A stretch of DNA of 64,000 nucleotides, taken from contig JAUXZO010000015.1 of the NCBI GenBank assembly GCA_030692685.1, positions 1-64,000 on the forward strand, written 5' to 3'. This DNA is from Acidovorax sp. GTDB taxonomy: Bacteria; Pseudomonadota; Gammaproteobacteria; Burkholderiales; Burkholderiaceae_C. Shown here piece after piece: positions 49,478-58,162 of the stretch. The stretch's first letter is position 1, and the number at the start of each line of letters is the position of its first letter. Both the position numbers and the translations under genes were made by a program. Below the pieces are notes generated by a model. It was not told the DNA's origin. It was given only the letters and a program-made list of their open reading frames with translations, and did no database searches.

Positions 49478-49730
49478 GGAGTTCTCCTTCGTGTGGGTGA
49501 CAAACAGATTGATGGTATGCGCAACGGGAAGTTTGACGACCTGCGGATTCCACATAAGGGGTAACCCTAGAAACAGTGGCTGACGGCTTTCTCCCTTCGT
49601 GCTGGCCTGCGCCTGCTTGAGGGCAGCAGCTTCGATCAGCACTGGGCCATTGCGAGAAGCGCCATGCACCTGCCAGCCACCCTTTCCAGGGCCACCCGAA
49701 GCCTTGCCAGGGATCAAGTATTCTCCCCGC

Positions 49731-50636
49731 GTGAACTACGCCCAGCTCCTGCTCCCCGACTTCTCGCTCATCCTTTGCGGCTACCTCATCTGCCGATACA
49801 CCGCCCTCAATCGCTCGGTGTGGCAGCCCGTGGAGAGCCTGGTGTACTACCTGCTCTTTCCCGTGCTGCTGTTCCAGTCCATCGTCAAAAGCCCGGTGGA
49901 CATTGGCGCCGCGTCGGGCCTGATTGCTGCGGGGCTGACCATGGGCGTTGCGGGCATTGCGCTGGCGTACAGCCTGCCGCACTGGCCCTGGCTGGGCAAA
50001 CGCATCGATGCGCGCGACCATGCCGCCAGCGCGCAAGTTGCCTTCCGCTTCAACTCCTTCATTGGCCTGGCGATTGCCGAGCGCCTGGCAGGCTCCGAAG
50101 GCCTGCTCATGATTGCGGTGTTGATTGGCGTGTGTGTGCCGCTGTTCAACGTGGCCGCCGTGTGGCCCATGGCGCGCCACGGCCAGCACAGCTTTGCGCG
50201 CGAACTGGTGCGCAACCCGCTCATCATTGCCACGGTGTCGGGGTTGATTGCCAATTTGCTCGGGTTTCAGATTCCGGAGTGGGCCAGCCCCACGGTCAGC
50301 CGCATCAGCGCGGCATCACTGGCGCTGGGGCTGATGGCGGCAGGCGCGGGCCTGCAGTTTGGCCTGCTCACGCGCGGCAAGGCGCTGAGCGTGGCGGTGT
50401 TGTCCATCCGACACCTGGTGCAGCCGCTGCTGGCGTTTGCCATGGCGCGCCTGTTCGGGCTGAGCCCCGTGCAGACCACCATGCTGCTCGCGTTCTCGGC
50501 CCTGCCCACCGCCTCTACCTGTTATGTGCTGGCGGCGCGCATGGGTTACAACGGGCCGTATGTGGCCGGGCTGGTGACGCTGTCTACCCTGCTGGGCATG
50601 GTCAGCCTGCCGTTTGCCTTGGGATTTCTGCGATGA
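49731..50636 (+). CDS. AEC-family permease (auxin efflux carrier-like)
   Basis: 301 residues, about 9-10 membrane helices, GTG start ([19 protein letters not shown]). Members move small organic acids or amino acids. [40 protein letters not shown] and [20 protein letters not shown] are typical. The stop overlaps the ATG of the esterase gene (ATGA), so the two are translationally coupled. It is divergent from the Bug-protein gene; the two might share a substrate, but that is only a guess. Confidence 0.9.
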   Translation: MNYAQLLLPDFSLILCGYLICRYTALNRSVWQPVESLVYYLLFPVLLFQSIVKSPVDIGAASGLIAAGLTMGVAGIALAYSLPHWPWLGKRIDARDHAASAQVAFRFNSFIGLAIAERLAGSEGLLMIAVLIGVCVPLFNVAAVWPMARHGQHSFARELVRNPLIIATVSGLIANLLGFQIPEWASPTVSRISAASLALGLMAAGAGLQFGLLTRGKALSVAVLSIRHLVQPLLAFAMARLFGLSPVQTTMLLAFSALPTASTCYVLAARMGYNGPYVAGLVTLSTLLGMVSLPFALGFLR

Positions 50637-51325
50637 CCGATTCACACATTACCTTTCGCTCCGCCTCTTTGGCCCTGGTACGGCGCCGCGCCCTCTTGGC
50701 AATCATTGCAAGCCTGGCGGCAGTGGCACTTGCGCCGCTGGCGGGCTGCGGGCGCAAGGCTCCCCGCGCCCAGGCCGTGCCGCGCGATGCCACGGTGCTG
50801 GCGCTGGGCGATTCGCTGACCTCGGGCGTGGGCGCATCGGCCGACACCGCCTACCCTGCAGCGCTGGCGCGCCTGACGGGCTGGAAGGTAGTCAACGGCG
50901 GCATCTCGGGCGACACCTCGGCCCAGGCGCTGGCACGGTTGCCGGGGCTGCTGCAAAAGCACAACCCCGCGCTGGTGATTGTGAGCATTGGCGGCAATGA
51001 CTTTCTGCGTCGCCAGAGCGCTGCGACCACCCGCAGCAACATCCGCCAGATCTGCGCCGACGCCCAGGCCAGCGGCGCTCAGGTGCTGCTGGTGTCCGTG
51101 CCAGAGCTGACGATGATGGCGGCCGTGGGCCGGTTGAGCGACCACGTGATGTACGAAGAAATCGCCAGCGAACTGAAAGTGGCCCTGCACAGCAAAGGCT
51201 GGTCGGGCGTGCTGGCGCAAGAGCAGCTCCGGGCCGACCAGATCCACGCCAATGCCGCCGGGTACGAGGCGTTCACCCATGGGCTGGTGAAGTCCCTCAA
51301 GGACGCCGGACTGCTGGCGCGGTAG
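50633..51325 (+). CDS. GDSL esterase/lipase, lipoprotein (TesA-like)
   Basis: 230 residues. The SGNH catalytic blocks are complete: VLALGDSLTSGVGA (Ser), GGISGDTSAQAL (Gly), VSIGGNDFLRR (Asn) and DQIHANAAGYEAF (Asp and His). The N-terminus has a helix ending in a lipobox-like LAPLAGC, suggesting a lipid-anchored or exported enzyme like TesA/arylesterases. It starts within the permease stop codon. Acyl-ester hydrolysis is expected; the physiological substrate is unknown. Confidence 0.91.
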   Translation: MTDSHITFRSASLALVRRRALLAIIASLAAVALAPLAGCGRKAPRAQAVPRDATVLALGDSLTSGVGASADTAYPAALARLTGWKVVNGGISGDTSAQALARLPGLLQKHNPALVIVSIGGNDFLRRQSAATTRSNIRQICADAQASGAQVLLVSVPELTMMAAVGRLSDHVMYEEIASELKVALHSKGWSGVLAQEQLRADQIHANAAGYEAFTHGLVKSLKDAGLLAR

Positions 51326-51399
51326 CAGCAAGACGCATGCATCCATTGCTGCATCCATTGCTACATCTATGCAGCATCAAAGCAGCAGCGAATACTCTT

Positions 51400-51446
51400 A
51401 TTTTGATAGCTACTAGCGCTTATCCATCAATCGCTAGAGGCCAATT
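51400..51446. repeat. Palindromic GCGCTT element at the queG 3' end
   Basis: GATAGCTACTAGCGCTTATC then CATCAATCGCTAGAGGCCAA abuts the queG stop codon (51447). It is nearly identical to the coding copy at 40963-41030. Upstream, GCATCCATTGCT is tandemly duplicated at 51339-51362. Confidence 0.85.
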
Positions 51447-52526
51447 TCATTCAAAATCCAACGCCCAGGCCACATGCTCGCGCACCAGATCACTGGGGTC
51501 TTGTGCGCGGGACTGCAGCGCGGCACGCACCGCCTCATCGCCCGTCGTCCGCAGCGCATTGCCCAGCGCCACGGCCACGTTGCGCAACCAGCGCTCATGG
51601 CCGATGCGGCGGATGGGGCCGCCCTCGGTCATGCGCAAAAACGTGGCTTCGTCCCACGCAAACAGGTGTACCAGCTGCTGGCCTGCCAGACCCTTGCGTT
51701 CGTCAAAGTCGGGCAGGCGGCTGACCTGTGCGAACTTGTTCCAGGGGCATATCAGCTGGCAATCGTCGCAGCCGTAGATGCGGTTGCCCAACAGCAGGCG
51801 CAGCTCCAGCGGAATCGGCCCGGCGTGTTCGATTGTGAGGTACGAGATGCAGCGCCGCGCATCCAGCCGGTGCGGCGCGATGATGGCCTGCGTGGGGCAC
51901 ACGTCAATGCAAGCGCTGCAGCTGCCGCAGTGCGCGGTGACGGGCGCGGTTTCCGGCAGGGCCATGTCCACGTAGATTTCGCCCAAAAAGAACATCGACC
52001 CCGCCTCACGGCTGAGCACCAGCGTGTGCTTTCCCCTCCATCCCTGGCCACTGCGCGCGGCCAGCTCGGCCTCCAGCACGGGGGCCGAGTCGGTGAACAC
52101 GCGGTGGCCAAAGGGCCCAATGGCCTCGGCGATGCGGTCGCTGAGTTTTTGCAGACGCGCGCGCAGCACCTTGTGATAATCCCTGCCCCGGGCGTAGACA
52201 GAAACCGTGCCCTCTTGAGGGCGAGTCAACCGCGACAGCTCCACCGCCTGCCAGCCTTCGGGCACGTCCATGGGGGTGCCCTGCGGCAAATAATCCATGC
52301 GTGCGGTGATCACGCTCACCGTGCCGGGCACCAGTTCGGCCGGGCGTGCGCGTTTCAAACCATGGGATGCCATGTAATGCATGTCACCATGGAAGCCCTG
52401 CGCCAGCCAGGCCTCAAGGCCGGGCTCTGCCGCAGACAAGTCCACCCCTGCCACGCCGATTTGGGAAAATCCCAGCTCGCGGGCCCACTCCTGCATTTGA
52501 GGAACGAGTTGACTGTTGCACCACAT
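51447..52526 (-). CDS. queG: Epoxyqueuosine reductase
   Basis: 359 residues. Reduces epoxyqueuosine to queuosine in tRNA, using cobalamin and two [4Fe-4S] clusters. The clusters are seen in CGSCSACIDVCPTQAI (about 186) and GCDDCQLICPWNKF. The N-terminal cobalamin-binding part includes AWLAQGFHGDMHYMA, and VFTDSAPVLEAELAARSGQG is conserved. C-terminal HEAT-like repeats end VREHVAWALDF. The start at 52526 overlaps the tsaE start region by about 18 nt in the opposite direction. The ORF open to 54407 is antisense and is not used. Confidence 0.96.
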   Translation of the reverse strand: MWCNSQLVPQMQEWARELGFSQIGVAGVDLSAAEPGLEAWLAQGFHGDMHYMASHGLKRARPAELVPGTVSVITARMDYLPQGTPMDVPEGWQAVELSRLTRPQEGTVSVYARGRDYHKVLRARLQKLSDRIAEAIGPFGHRVFTDSAPVLEAELAARSGQGWRGKHTLVLSREAGSMFFLGEIYVDMALPETAPVTAHCGSCSACIDVCPTQAIIAPHRLDARRCISYLTIEHAGPIPLELRLLLGNRIYGCDDCQLICPWNKFAQVSRLPDFDERKGLAGQQLVHLFAWDEATFLRMTEGGPIRRIGHERWLRNVAVALGNALRTTGDEAVRAALQSRAQDPSDLVREHVAWALDFE

Positions 52527-53027
52527 ACCGGCCCGATTGTAGAAAGCGCCGCTGCCGCTCCGGCAGAACCACCCCGTCAGATCACCTGGCACAGCGAGGA
52601 CGACACCAGCGCCTTTGCACGCCAGCTTGCCGCGCAGCCCCTGCTTGCCAACGCCTACCTGACCCTGCACGGCGACCTGGGCGCGGGCAAGACCACGCTG
52701 GTGCGCCACCTGCTGCGCGCCCTGGGCGTCGAGGGGCGCATCAAGAGCCCCACCTATGCGGTGGTAGAGCCGCACGAGGCGCCGGGCTTGGCCATTTGGC
52801 ACTTCGACTTCTACCGCTTTGACGACCCGCGCGAGTGGGAAGACGCGGGTTTCAGGGACATTTTTGCCAACCCGGGCCTCAAGGTGGCAGAATGGCCGGA
52901 AAAGGCTGCAGCGCTTACCCCGCTTGCGGACCTTGCTATCCACATTGAAGCAATGGACGACACCGAAAGGAAGGTCACGCTGCACGCCCACACCGCCACG
53001 GGGCGCAGCCTGCTGCAAGCACTCTGA
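52509..53027 (+). CDS. tsaE: tRNA threonylcarbamoyladenosine ATPase TsaE
   Basis: 172 residues. Required for the t6A modification of tRNA with TsaB and TsaD. P-loop GDLGAGKTTLVRHLL (about 59-73), then IKSPTYAVVEPHEAPG and FDFYRFDDPREWEDAGFRD, NPGLKVAEWPEKA. The start is not ATG. TTG at 52509 has GAGG eight bases upstream and gives MTVAPHTGPIV; no better codon is in frame. Residues about 131-147 overlap a very degenerate GCGCTT element. It overlaps queG divergently and is followed by amiC after 6 nt. Confidence 0.88.
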   Translation: MTVAPHTGPIVESAAAAPAEPPRQITWHSEDDTSAFARQLAAQPLLANAYLTLHGDLGAGKTTLVRHLLRALGVEGRIKSPTYAVVEPHEAPGLAIWHFDFYRFDDPREWEDAGFRDIFANPGLKVAEWPEKAAALTPLADLAIHIEAMDDTERKVTLHAHTATGRSLLQAL

Positions 53028-53033
53028 GACGCC

Positions 53034-54485
53034 GTGAACGAACCCACCCTGCCCGCCCGCCCCGCTGCCGCCCCCCTGCCCTCGCGCCGCTCTGTGCTGC
53101 AGGCGGGCACCCTGGTGCTGTTGCTGGGCACGCAGCAGATAGCGCGCGGCGCCACCATCCTGGCGGTGCGCGTATGGCCCGCCCCCGAGTATTCGCGCGT
53201 GACCATCGAGTCCGACGGCGCGCTGGTCGCCAAGCAGTTTTTTGTGACCACGCCCCCCCGGCTGGCGGTAGACATCGAAGGCATTGACCTGAGCCCCGAG
53301 CTGCGCGAGCTGGTGGCCAAGGTCAAGCCCGACGACCCCAACATTGCGGGCATCCGCGTGGGCCAGAACGCGCCCGGTGTGGTGCGGCTGGTGGTAGACC
53401 TGAAACAGGCTGCCATGCCCCAAGTGTTCACGCTGCCGCCCGTGGCCGCCTACCAGCACCGGCTGGTGTTTGATCTGTACCCCGCCGCGCCGGTAGACCC
53501 GCTGGAGGCGTTGATTGCCGAGCGCATGCGCGAAGCCCCTGCCAGGACCGCCCCTGCCCCCAACCCGCCCCTGACCACCGCAGCGGCAGCAACCGCTGCA
53601 GCGGCGCGCGCACCAGCCGGCCCAGAGCACGACCCACTGGGCGACCTGATTGCGCAGCGCACCACGCGCCCTGACCCGACCCAGCCGCCGCCCATGATCG
53701 CGACGGCTCCGCCCCCCGCCGAGCCCACGCGCCCGGCCAACCGCGCAACGTCCACCCAAACCGACCGCATCATCATCGTGGCGCTCGATCCCGGCCACGG
53801 CGGCGAAGATCCCGGTGCTATCGGCCCCGCAGGCACCCGCGAAAAAGACGTGGTGCTGCGCGTGGCCCACCTGCTGCGCGACCGCATCAACGCCACCACC
53901 GTGGGCGGCAACCCCATGCGCGCCTACCTGACCCGCGACGGCGACTACTTTGTGCCCCTTGGCACGCGCGTAGAAAAAGCGCGGCGCGTACAGGCCGACC
54001 TGTTTGTCAGCATCCATGCCGACGCCTTCACAGTGCCCACGGCGCGGGGCGCCAGCGTGTTTGCGCTCAGCCAAGGCGGCGCCTCCAGCACGGCAGCGCG
54101 CTGGCTCGCCAACAAAGAGAACCAGGCCGACCTGGTGGGCGGCATCAACGTGCAGTCCAAAGACCGGCAAGTGCAGCGCGCGCTGCTGGACATGAGCACC
54201 ACCGCGCAGATCAACGACAGCCTGAAACTGGGCGCGGTGCTGCTGGGCGAAATTGGCGGTATGGCAAAGCTGCACAAGCCCCGCGTCGAGCAGGCAGGTT
54301 TTGCCGTGCTGAAGGCGCCCGACATCCCCAGCGTGCTGGTCGAGACCGCCTTCATCAGCAACCCCGAAGAAGAAAAACGCCTTCGCAACCCCGCCTACCA
54401 AGTGCAACTGGCCGACGCGCTGATGCGCGGCATCACACGCTACTTTGCAAAGAACCCGCCGCTGGCACGCAGCCGTTCGGTGTAA
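53034..54485 (+). CDS. amiC: N-acetylmuramoyl-L-alanine amidase AmiC
   Basis: 483 residues, GTG start. Cleaves the stem peptide from peptidoglycan at the division septum. A Tat-type signal is visible (SRRSVLQAGTLVLLL). An AMIN domain (about 40-145, VRVWPAPEYSRVTIESDG) is followed by an Ala/Pro-rich linker and the Amidase_3 domain (about 240-475) with IVALDPGHGGEDPGAIGPAG (His and Glu zinc ligands), LFVSIHADAFTVP (His) and VLVETAFISNPEEE (catalytic Glu). The tsaE-amiC order is conserved. Confidence 0.94.
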   Translation: MNEPTLPARPAAAPLPSRRSVLQAGTLVLLLGTQQIARGATILAVRVWPAPEYSRVTIESDGALVAKQFFVTTPPRLAVDIEGIDLSPELRELVAKVKPDDPNIAGIRVGQNAPGVVRLVVDLKQAAMPQVFTLPPVAAYQHRLVFDLYPAAPVDPLEALIAERMREAPARTAPAPNPPLTTAAAATAAAARAPAGPEHDPLGDLIAQRTTRPDPTQPPPMIATAPPPAEPTRPANRATSTQTDRIIIVALDPGHGGEDPGAIGPAGTREKDVVLRVAHLLRDRINATTVGGNPMRAYLTRDGDYFVPLGTRVEKARRVQADLFVSIHADAFTVPTARGASVFALSQGGASSTAARWLANKENQADLVGGINVQSKDRQVQRALLDMSTTAQINDSLKLGAVLLGEIGGMAKLHKPRVEQAGFAVLKAPDIPSVLVETAFISNPEEEKRLRNPAYQVQLADALMRGITRYFAKNPPLARSRSV

Positions 54486-54789
54486 GAACGGATTGACTTA
54501 CCAAGCCAGTTCAGCGTGGTTCCTCCGCCTTGCGCGGACTGCCAAGTGCAGGCAAAGTAGCTTTCATCGCCCACGCCTTTGCATGCAACCCTTGCATCTA
54601 GTGCAGTGTTGCATGCTTGGTGGCACAAATGAAAAGGATGGATTTTTGGCTCTGGCAAGGCGCAAACCGAAGCGATACCAGGTGTATCGCGAGGATTTGG
54701 AACGTCGCCAGGGACGAAGAGACGCCTTTTTATGTGTCAGATAGCGTGAAACACTGCACTACTAGCAAAGGCCCGCAAGGAGAAATGCC
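54486..54789. other. Intergenic region, no gene seen
   Basis: About 304 nt between amiC and the cupin gene. A short open frame at 54617-54934 overlaps the cupin gene in another frame and lacks a ribosome site. AAGGAG at 54778 is the cupin ribosome site. I see no clear promoter or stem-loop. Confidence 0.5.
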
Positions 54790-55131
54790 ATGGCACTGCC
54801 CCACGCCCAATCCGGCCAAATCGTCAGCGTGCGCCCCCTCGGCGACCGCCTTCCAGACACCGTCACCACCGCCATCCTCAAAGCCGGCCAGCTCGAAGTC
54901 ATGCGCGTGGTGCTGCCGGTGGGCAAATCCATGAAAGAACACCAAACCCCCGGCGAGGCCACCGTACAGTGCATCGAAGGGGTGGTGGAATTTGTCAGCG
55001 AAGAAGGCGTGCAGCAACTTCACCCTGGCGATTTTGTGCACTTGGCACCCCGGGCTCTGCATGCGCTCAAGGCCGTGCAAGACGCGTCACTGCTGGTCAC
55101 CATCTGCCTGAAGCCTGCCGAGGCAGCGTAG
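54790..55131 (+). CDS. Cupin domain protein
   Basis: 113 residues, a single small beta-barrel. VMRVVLPVGKSMKEHQTPGE, IEGVVEFVSEEGVQQLHPGD and VHLAPRALHALKAVQDASLL carry the two cupin motifs with a His at EHQTPGE and a His at RALHAL. The role may be metal-dependent or ligand-binding only. AAGGAG upstream gives good initiation. It is convergent with the chemoreceptor gene downstream. Confidence 0.88.
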   Translation: MALPHAQSGQIVSVRPLGDRLPDTVTTAILKAGQLEVMRVVLPVGKSMKEHQTPGEATVQCIEGVVEFVSEEGVQQLHPGDFVHLAPRALHALKAVQDASLLVTICLKPAEAA

Positions 55132-55175
55132 GCAACCGCGCTTGAGCGCCAGATCCAGGGCTGATCCACGGCTGA

Positions 55176-56750
55176 TCAGCGCCCCAGCCTGAACACGCTC
55201 ACGATTTCGGCCAGCTTGGCTGCCTGGTGCTTGAGGCTGTCGGCGGCCGCTGCGCTCTCCTCCACCAGCGCAGCGTTTTGCTGAGTAACCTGGTCCAGCT
55301 GCATCACTGCCTCGCCCACCTGGCTGATGCCGATGGTCTGCTCGCCCGTGGCACTGGAGATCTCGCCGATCAGGTCGCTCACGCGCTTGACCTGGGTGAC
55401 GATGTCTTCCATGCTCTTGCCGGCATTGCTTACCAGCTGGGTGCCGTTTTCTACCTTCTCGACGCTGGCACCGATCAGGGTTTTGATCTCCTTGGCCGCG
55501 TTGGCGCTGCGCTGCGCCAGACTTCGCACCTCGGTGGCCACCACCGCAAAACCCCGGCCCTGCTCGCCCGCGCGGGCGGCTTCCACCGCTGCATTGAGCG
55601 CCAGGATATTGGTCTGAAAAGCAATGCCGTCGATCACCGCAATGATGTCGGTGATCTTGCGGGAGGCCGCCGAAATGTCCTGCATGGTGGTGACCACCTG
55701 GCCCACCACTTCGCCCCCCTTGACTGCAGCGGCAGACGCCGTGCCTGCCAGCACCGCGGCGCGCTGGGCGGTCTCGGAGTTGTTCTTGACCGTGCTGGTG
55801 ATCTCCTCCATCGACGCTGCAGTCTCCTCCAGATTGCTGGCCTGCTCTTCGGTGCGCTGGCTCAGGTCGGCGTTGCCCATGGCGATTTCGCTGGAGCCGG
55901 TGGCAATGCTGTCGCTGCTGAGCCGCACGTCGCCCACAATGCGCACCAGCGATGTCTGCATAGTCTCCATGGCGCGCATCATGTCGGCCACCTCGCCGCG
56001 CCCCTGGGCGTGAATGGGCTGCGACAGATCGCCTTCACCGATGCGCTGTGCCACTGCGCTTACCTCGCCCAGTGACCGGCGAATGCGCTGCACCACCACC
56101 CACGACAACACCATCAACAGCGCCAAGCCGGCAAAACCGGCCACCATGACGGTGAGGCGGTACGACTGGATGAGCCCCGCTGCCTCGGCCGCCTGCTCGG
56201 CCGAACGCTGCACCTGGTAGCTCACCATCTTGTCGGCCACGGCGTTGTACTTGTCCACCACGGGCGCAAAGTCGGCCAACGCAAAGCTCTTGGCCTGCGC
56301 CATGTCTCCGGCTTTCTTCAGCGCCAGCGCTTTGTCACGCGCCTCCAGATAAGGCTTGCGAATGGCCGCAAGCTGTTCCTGAATCCGCAGGCCCTCCGCA
56401 CTGTTCTCCAGCTCTGAATAACGTTTTTGAACCTTGCTCGTGTCGGCCGTGGTGGCCGCCACTACGTCCTTGAAATAGTTCTGCAGGTCATCGCCTTCGG
56501 TCTGCACGATGGAGAACACGCGCGTGGAATTGACGGCAATGTTGCTGCGCCAGCGCAGCGCCAGCTGCAACCGCTCCACCTGCTCGGTGGCCAGACGGTC
56601 CACCGTGGTGCCCAGGGTTTGCACCCGCACCAGGCTCAGCGCCAAAACGACCACCAGCGCCAGCACGGCCACTGCGACGATGAGCCCGATCTGCTGGGCC
56701 ACGGTGAACCGGGTGCCCGAGGCACCGGCTGCCAGTGTTGAGTTGGTCAT
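55176..56750 (-). CDS. Methyl-accepting chemotaxis protein (second)
   Basis: 524 residues. TM1 at about 22-42 ([20 protein letters not shown]), a periplasmic four-helix bundle sensor, TM2 at about 198-220 ([19 protein letters not shown]), HAMP, and a signalling domain with the tip [20 protein letters not shown], as in the receptor at 16016-17785. The C-terminus ends IVSVFRLGR, so it lacks the DWESF-like CheR tether and probably depends on helper receptors for methylation. The start at 56750 has no strong ribosome site. The ligand is unknown. Confidence 0.93.
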   Translation of the reverse strand: MTNSTLAAGASGTRFTVAQQIGLIVAVAVLALVVVLALSLVRVQTLGTTVDRLATEQVERLQLALRWRSNIAVNSTRVFSIVQTEGDDLQNYFKDVVAATTADTSKVQKRYSELENSAEGLRIQEQLAAIRKPYLEARDKALALKKAGDMAQAKSFALADFAPVVDKYNAVADKMVSYQVQRSAEQAAEAAGLIQSYRLTVMVAGFAGLALLMVLSWVVVQRIRRSLGEVSAVAQRIGEGDLSQPIHAQGRGEVADMMRAMETMQTSLVRIVGDVRLSSDSIATGSSEIAMGNADLSQRTEEQASNLEETAASMEEITSTVKNNSETAQRAAVLAGTASAAAVKGGEVVGQVVTTMQDISAASRKITDIIAVIDGIAFQTNILALNAAVEAARAGEQGRGFAVVATEVRSLAQRSANAAKEIKTLIGASVEKVENGTQLVSNAGKSMEDIVTQVKRVSDLIGEISSATGEQTIGISQVGEAVMQLDQVTQQNAALVEESAAAADSLKHQAAKLAEIVSVFRLGR

Positions 56751-57046
56751 CGAATGTCCTTTGGCGGTTTTTGTAAGCTGGGGGTGCCTTTCAAATCATC
56801 TGCCTTCATATCCCGCTTGGCAACGTCCACCACAGTGCTCGGAAACCCTGATGTGCATGGTTTGAATGCGGGATAGGCGCCAGTCCGCTCTGCCAGATGC
56901 GGGGTCGCATGTCCTACAGATTCAAACCTTGCCTACCTACACCGGCAGCACAGAGACCGCACGATAGTGAAGGTACAGGTCGACTTTCAGACGCAACTGC
57001 GGCTGAACACCCAGGCCTGACTCCCTCACTACAAAGGACTCTTGCC

Positions 57047-57286
57047 ATGAAAATCCGTCACATCCTTCTCGCGACCACCTGCACTGCAGCCCTTGCTTTG
57101 GGTGGTTGCGCATCGAACCCGTCGAATGCCCAAGTCGGCACTGGCGTTGGCGCAGTGGTCGGCGGCGTCGCTGGCAACGCTATTTTCGGCGGCCCGGTCG
57201 GCACCATTGGTGGCGCTGCCGCAGGCGCCTTGGTCGGCCATGAGATCGGTGAAGACCGAGACCAGCGCCGTCCTTATCGCCGTTAA
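57047..57286 (+). CDS. Small glycine-zipper lipoprotein
   Basis: 79 residues. Signal peptide MKIRHILLATTCTAALALGG with a lipid Cys at residue 21 (LGGCAS), then an Ala/Gly-rich zipper (VGTGVGAVVGGVAGNAIFGG, then GTIGGAAAGALVGHEIGE) and a basic tail RDQRRPYRR. It is a short relative of the osmotically or stress-induced 2TM lipoproteins. AAAGGA precedes the ATG at 57047. The frame from 56897 is not used. Followed by a hairpin at 57299. Confidence 0.87.
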   Translation: MKIRHILLATTCTAALALGGCASNPSNAQVGTGVGAVVGGVAGNAIFGGPVGTIGGAAAGALVGHEIGEDRDQRRPYRR

Positions 57287-57298
57287 TCCGATCGCTCG

Positions 57299-57331
57299 TA
57301 CCTGAACCCGCGAACCACGCGGTTTCAGGTA
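57299..57331 (+). terminator. Hairpin after the glycine-zipper gene
   Basis: TACCTGAACCCGCG (57299-57312) pairs with CGCGGTTTCAGGTA (57318-57331), one mismatch, loop AACCA. It lies 12 nt past the stop. The T run is missing; the palindromic repeat at about 57332-57385 follows at once. Confidence 0.7.
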
Positions 57332-57385
57332 TAAAAATGGCTGGAAGCGCTTAACCAATAAGCGCTAGCAGCTATTTTTTTGATA
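57332..57385. repeat. Palindromic GCGCTT element
   Basis: GGAAGCGCTTAACCAATAAG then CGCTAGCAGCTATTTTTTTG separates the glycine-zipper gene from the convergent DedA gene. The T run may help terminate the plus-strand transcript. Confidence 0.8.
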
Positions 57386-57405
57386 GTAGGCTTGGTGAAT
57401 TTCTC

Positions 57406-58053
57406 TCAAGCCGCCTTGGCCTGCCGCCCTGCCCGCCACGCGCCAAAGATGGCGATCAGGCCGGGCACAAAAATCATCGCCCAGATGATCTTGTCCAGGT
57501 TCTCCTTGACCCAGGCAAAGTTGCCAAAGAAGTAACCCGCCGAGCAGATGCCCAGCACCCAGAGGAGCGCCCCGCCCACGTTGTAGGCCGTGAACTTGGC
57601 CCGGTCCATCTCGGCCACGCCCGCCACAAACGGGGCGAAAGTGCGAATGAACGGCATAAAACGCGCGAGCACGATGGTGATGCCACCATACTTTTCGTAA
57701 AAGTTGTGGGCCTGGTCAAACGCGCGGCGGTTGAACCAGCGTGAGTCTTCCCACTGGAATACCTTGGGGCCAAAAAAGCGCCCGATCGAATAATTGCACT
57801 GGTCCCCCAGGATGGCCGCCACGATCAGGATGGTGCAGGCCAACGGGAAGCTCAGCATTCCTGCGCCGCACAGCGCACCCACAATGAACAGCAGCGAGTC
57901 GCCGGGCAAAAACGGCATGACCACCACACCCGTTTCGACAAACACGATCAGGAACAGCAGGGCATACACCCACGCGCCGTAGGTCTGCACAAACATCTCC
58001 AGGTACTTGTCGATGTGCAGGATGAAGTCGATCAGAAAAGTGACCAGTTCCAT
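57406..58053 (-). CDS. DedA-family membrane protein
   Basis: 215 residues with 4-6 hydrophobic helices. DedA proteins are flippase-type transporters (undecaprenyl phosphate or phospholipid recycling). Conserved FLPGDSLLFIVGAL and the basic stretch VLARFMPFIRTFAPFVAGVA with key Arg and Pro are intact. The start at 58053 (MELVTFLIDF) fits the family. The frame back to 58941 is antisense to mutL. Divergent from mutL. Confidence 0.92.
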   Translation of the reverse strand: MELVTFLIDFILHIDKYLEMFVQTYGAWVYALLFLIVFVETGVVVMPFLPGDSLLFIVGALCGAGMLSFPLACTILIVAAILGDQCNYSIGRFFGPKVFQWEDSRWFNRRAFDQAHNFYEKYGGITIVLARFMPFIRTFAPFVAGVAEMDRAKFTAYNVGGALLWVLGICSAGYFFGNFAWVKENLDKIIWAMIFVPGLIAIFGAWRAGRQAKAA

Positions 58054-58162
58054 AGGGAGGCCGACGTTGAGCCGGGCATTGAAAAAACAGCGGGCATTAT
58101 CCCCATCGGCCGATTCGCCCCGGCCCGATACCCCTGCGCGGCCCCGCCCTAAAATCTCCCGG

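Noticed and set aside
52527-54407. Long N-terminal extension of queG
   Set aside because: It is antisense to tsaE and amiC. The conserved queG N-terminus begins at 52526.
54617-54934. Small protein upstream of and overlapping the cupin gene
   Set aside because: No ribosome site, overlaps the supported cupin frame, no resemblance to a family.
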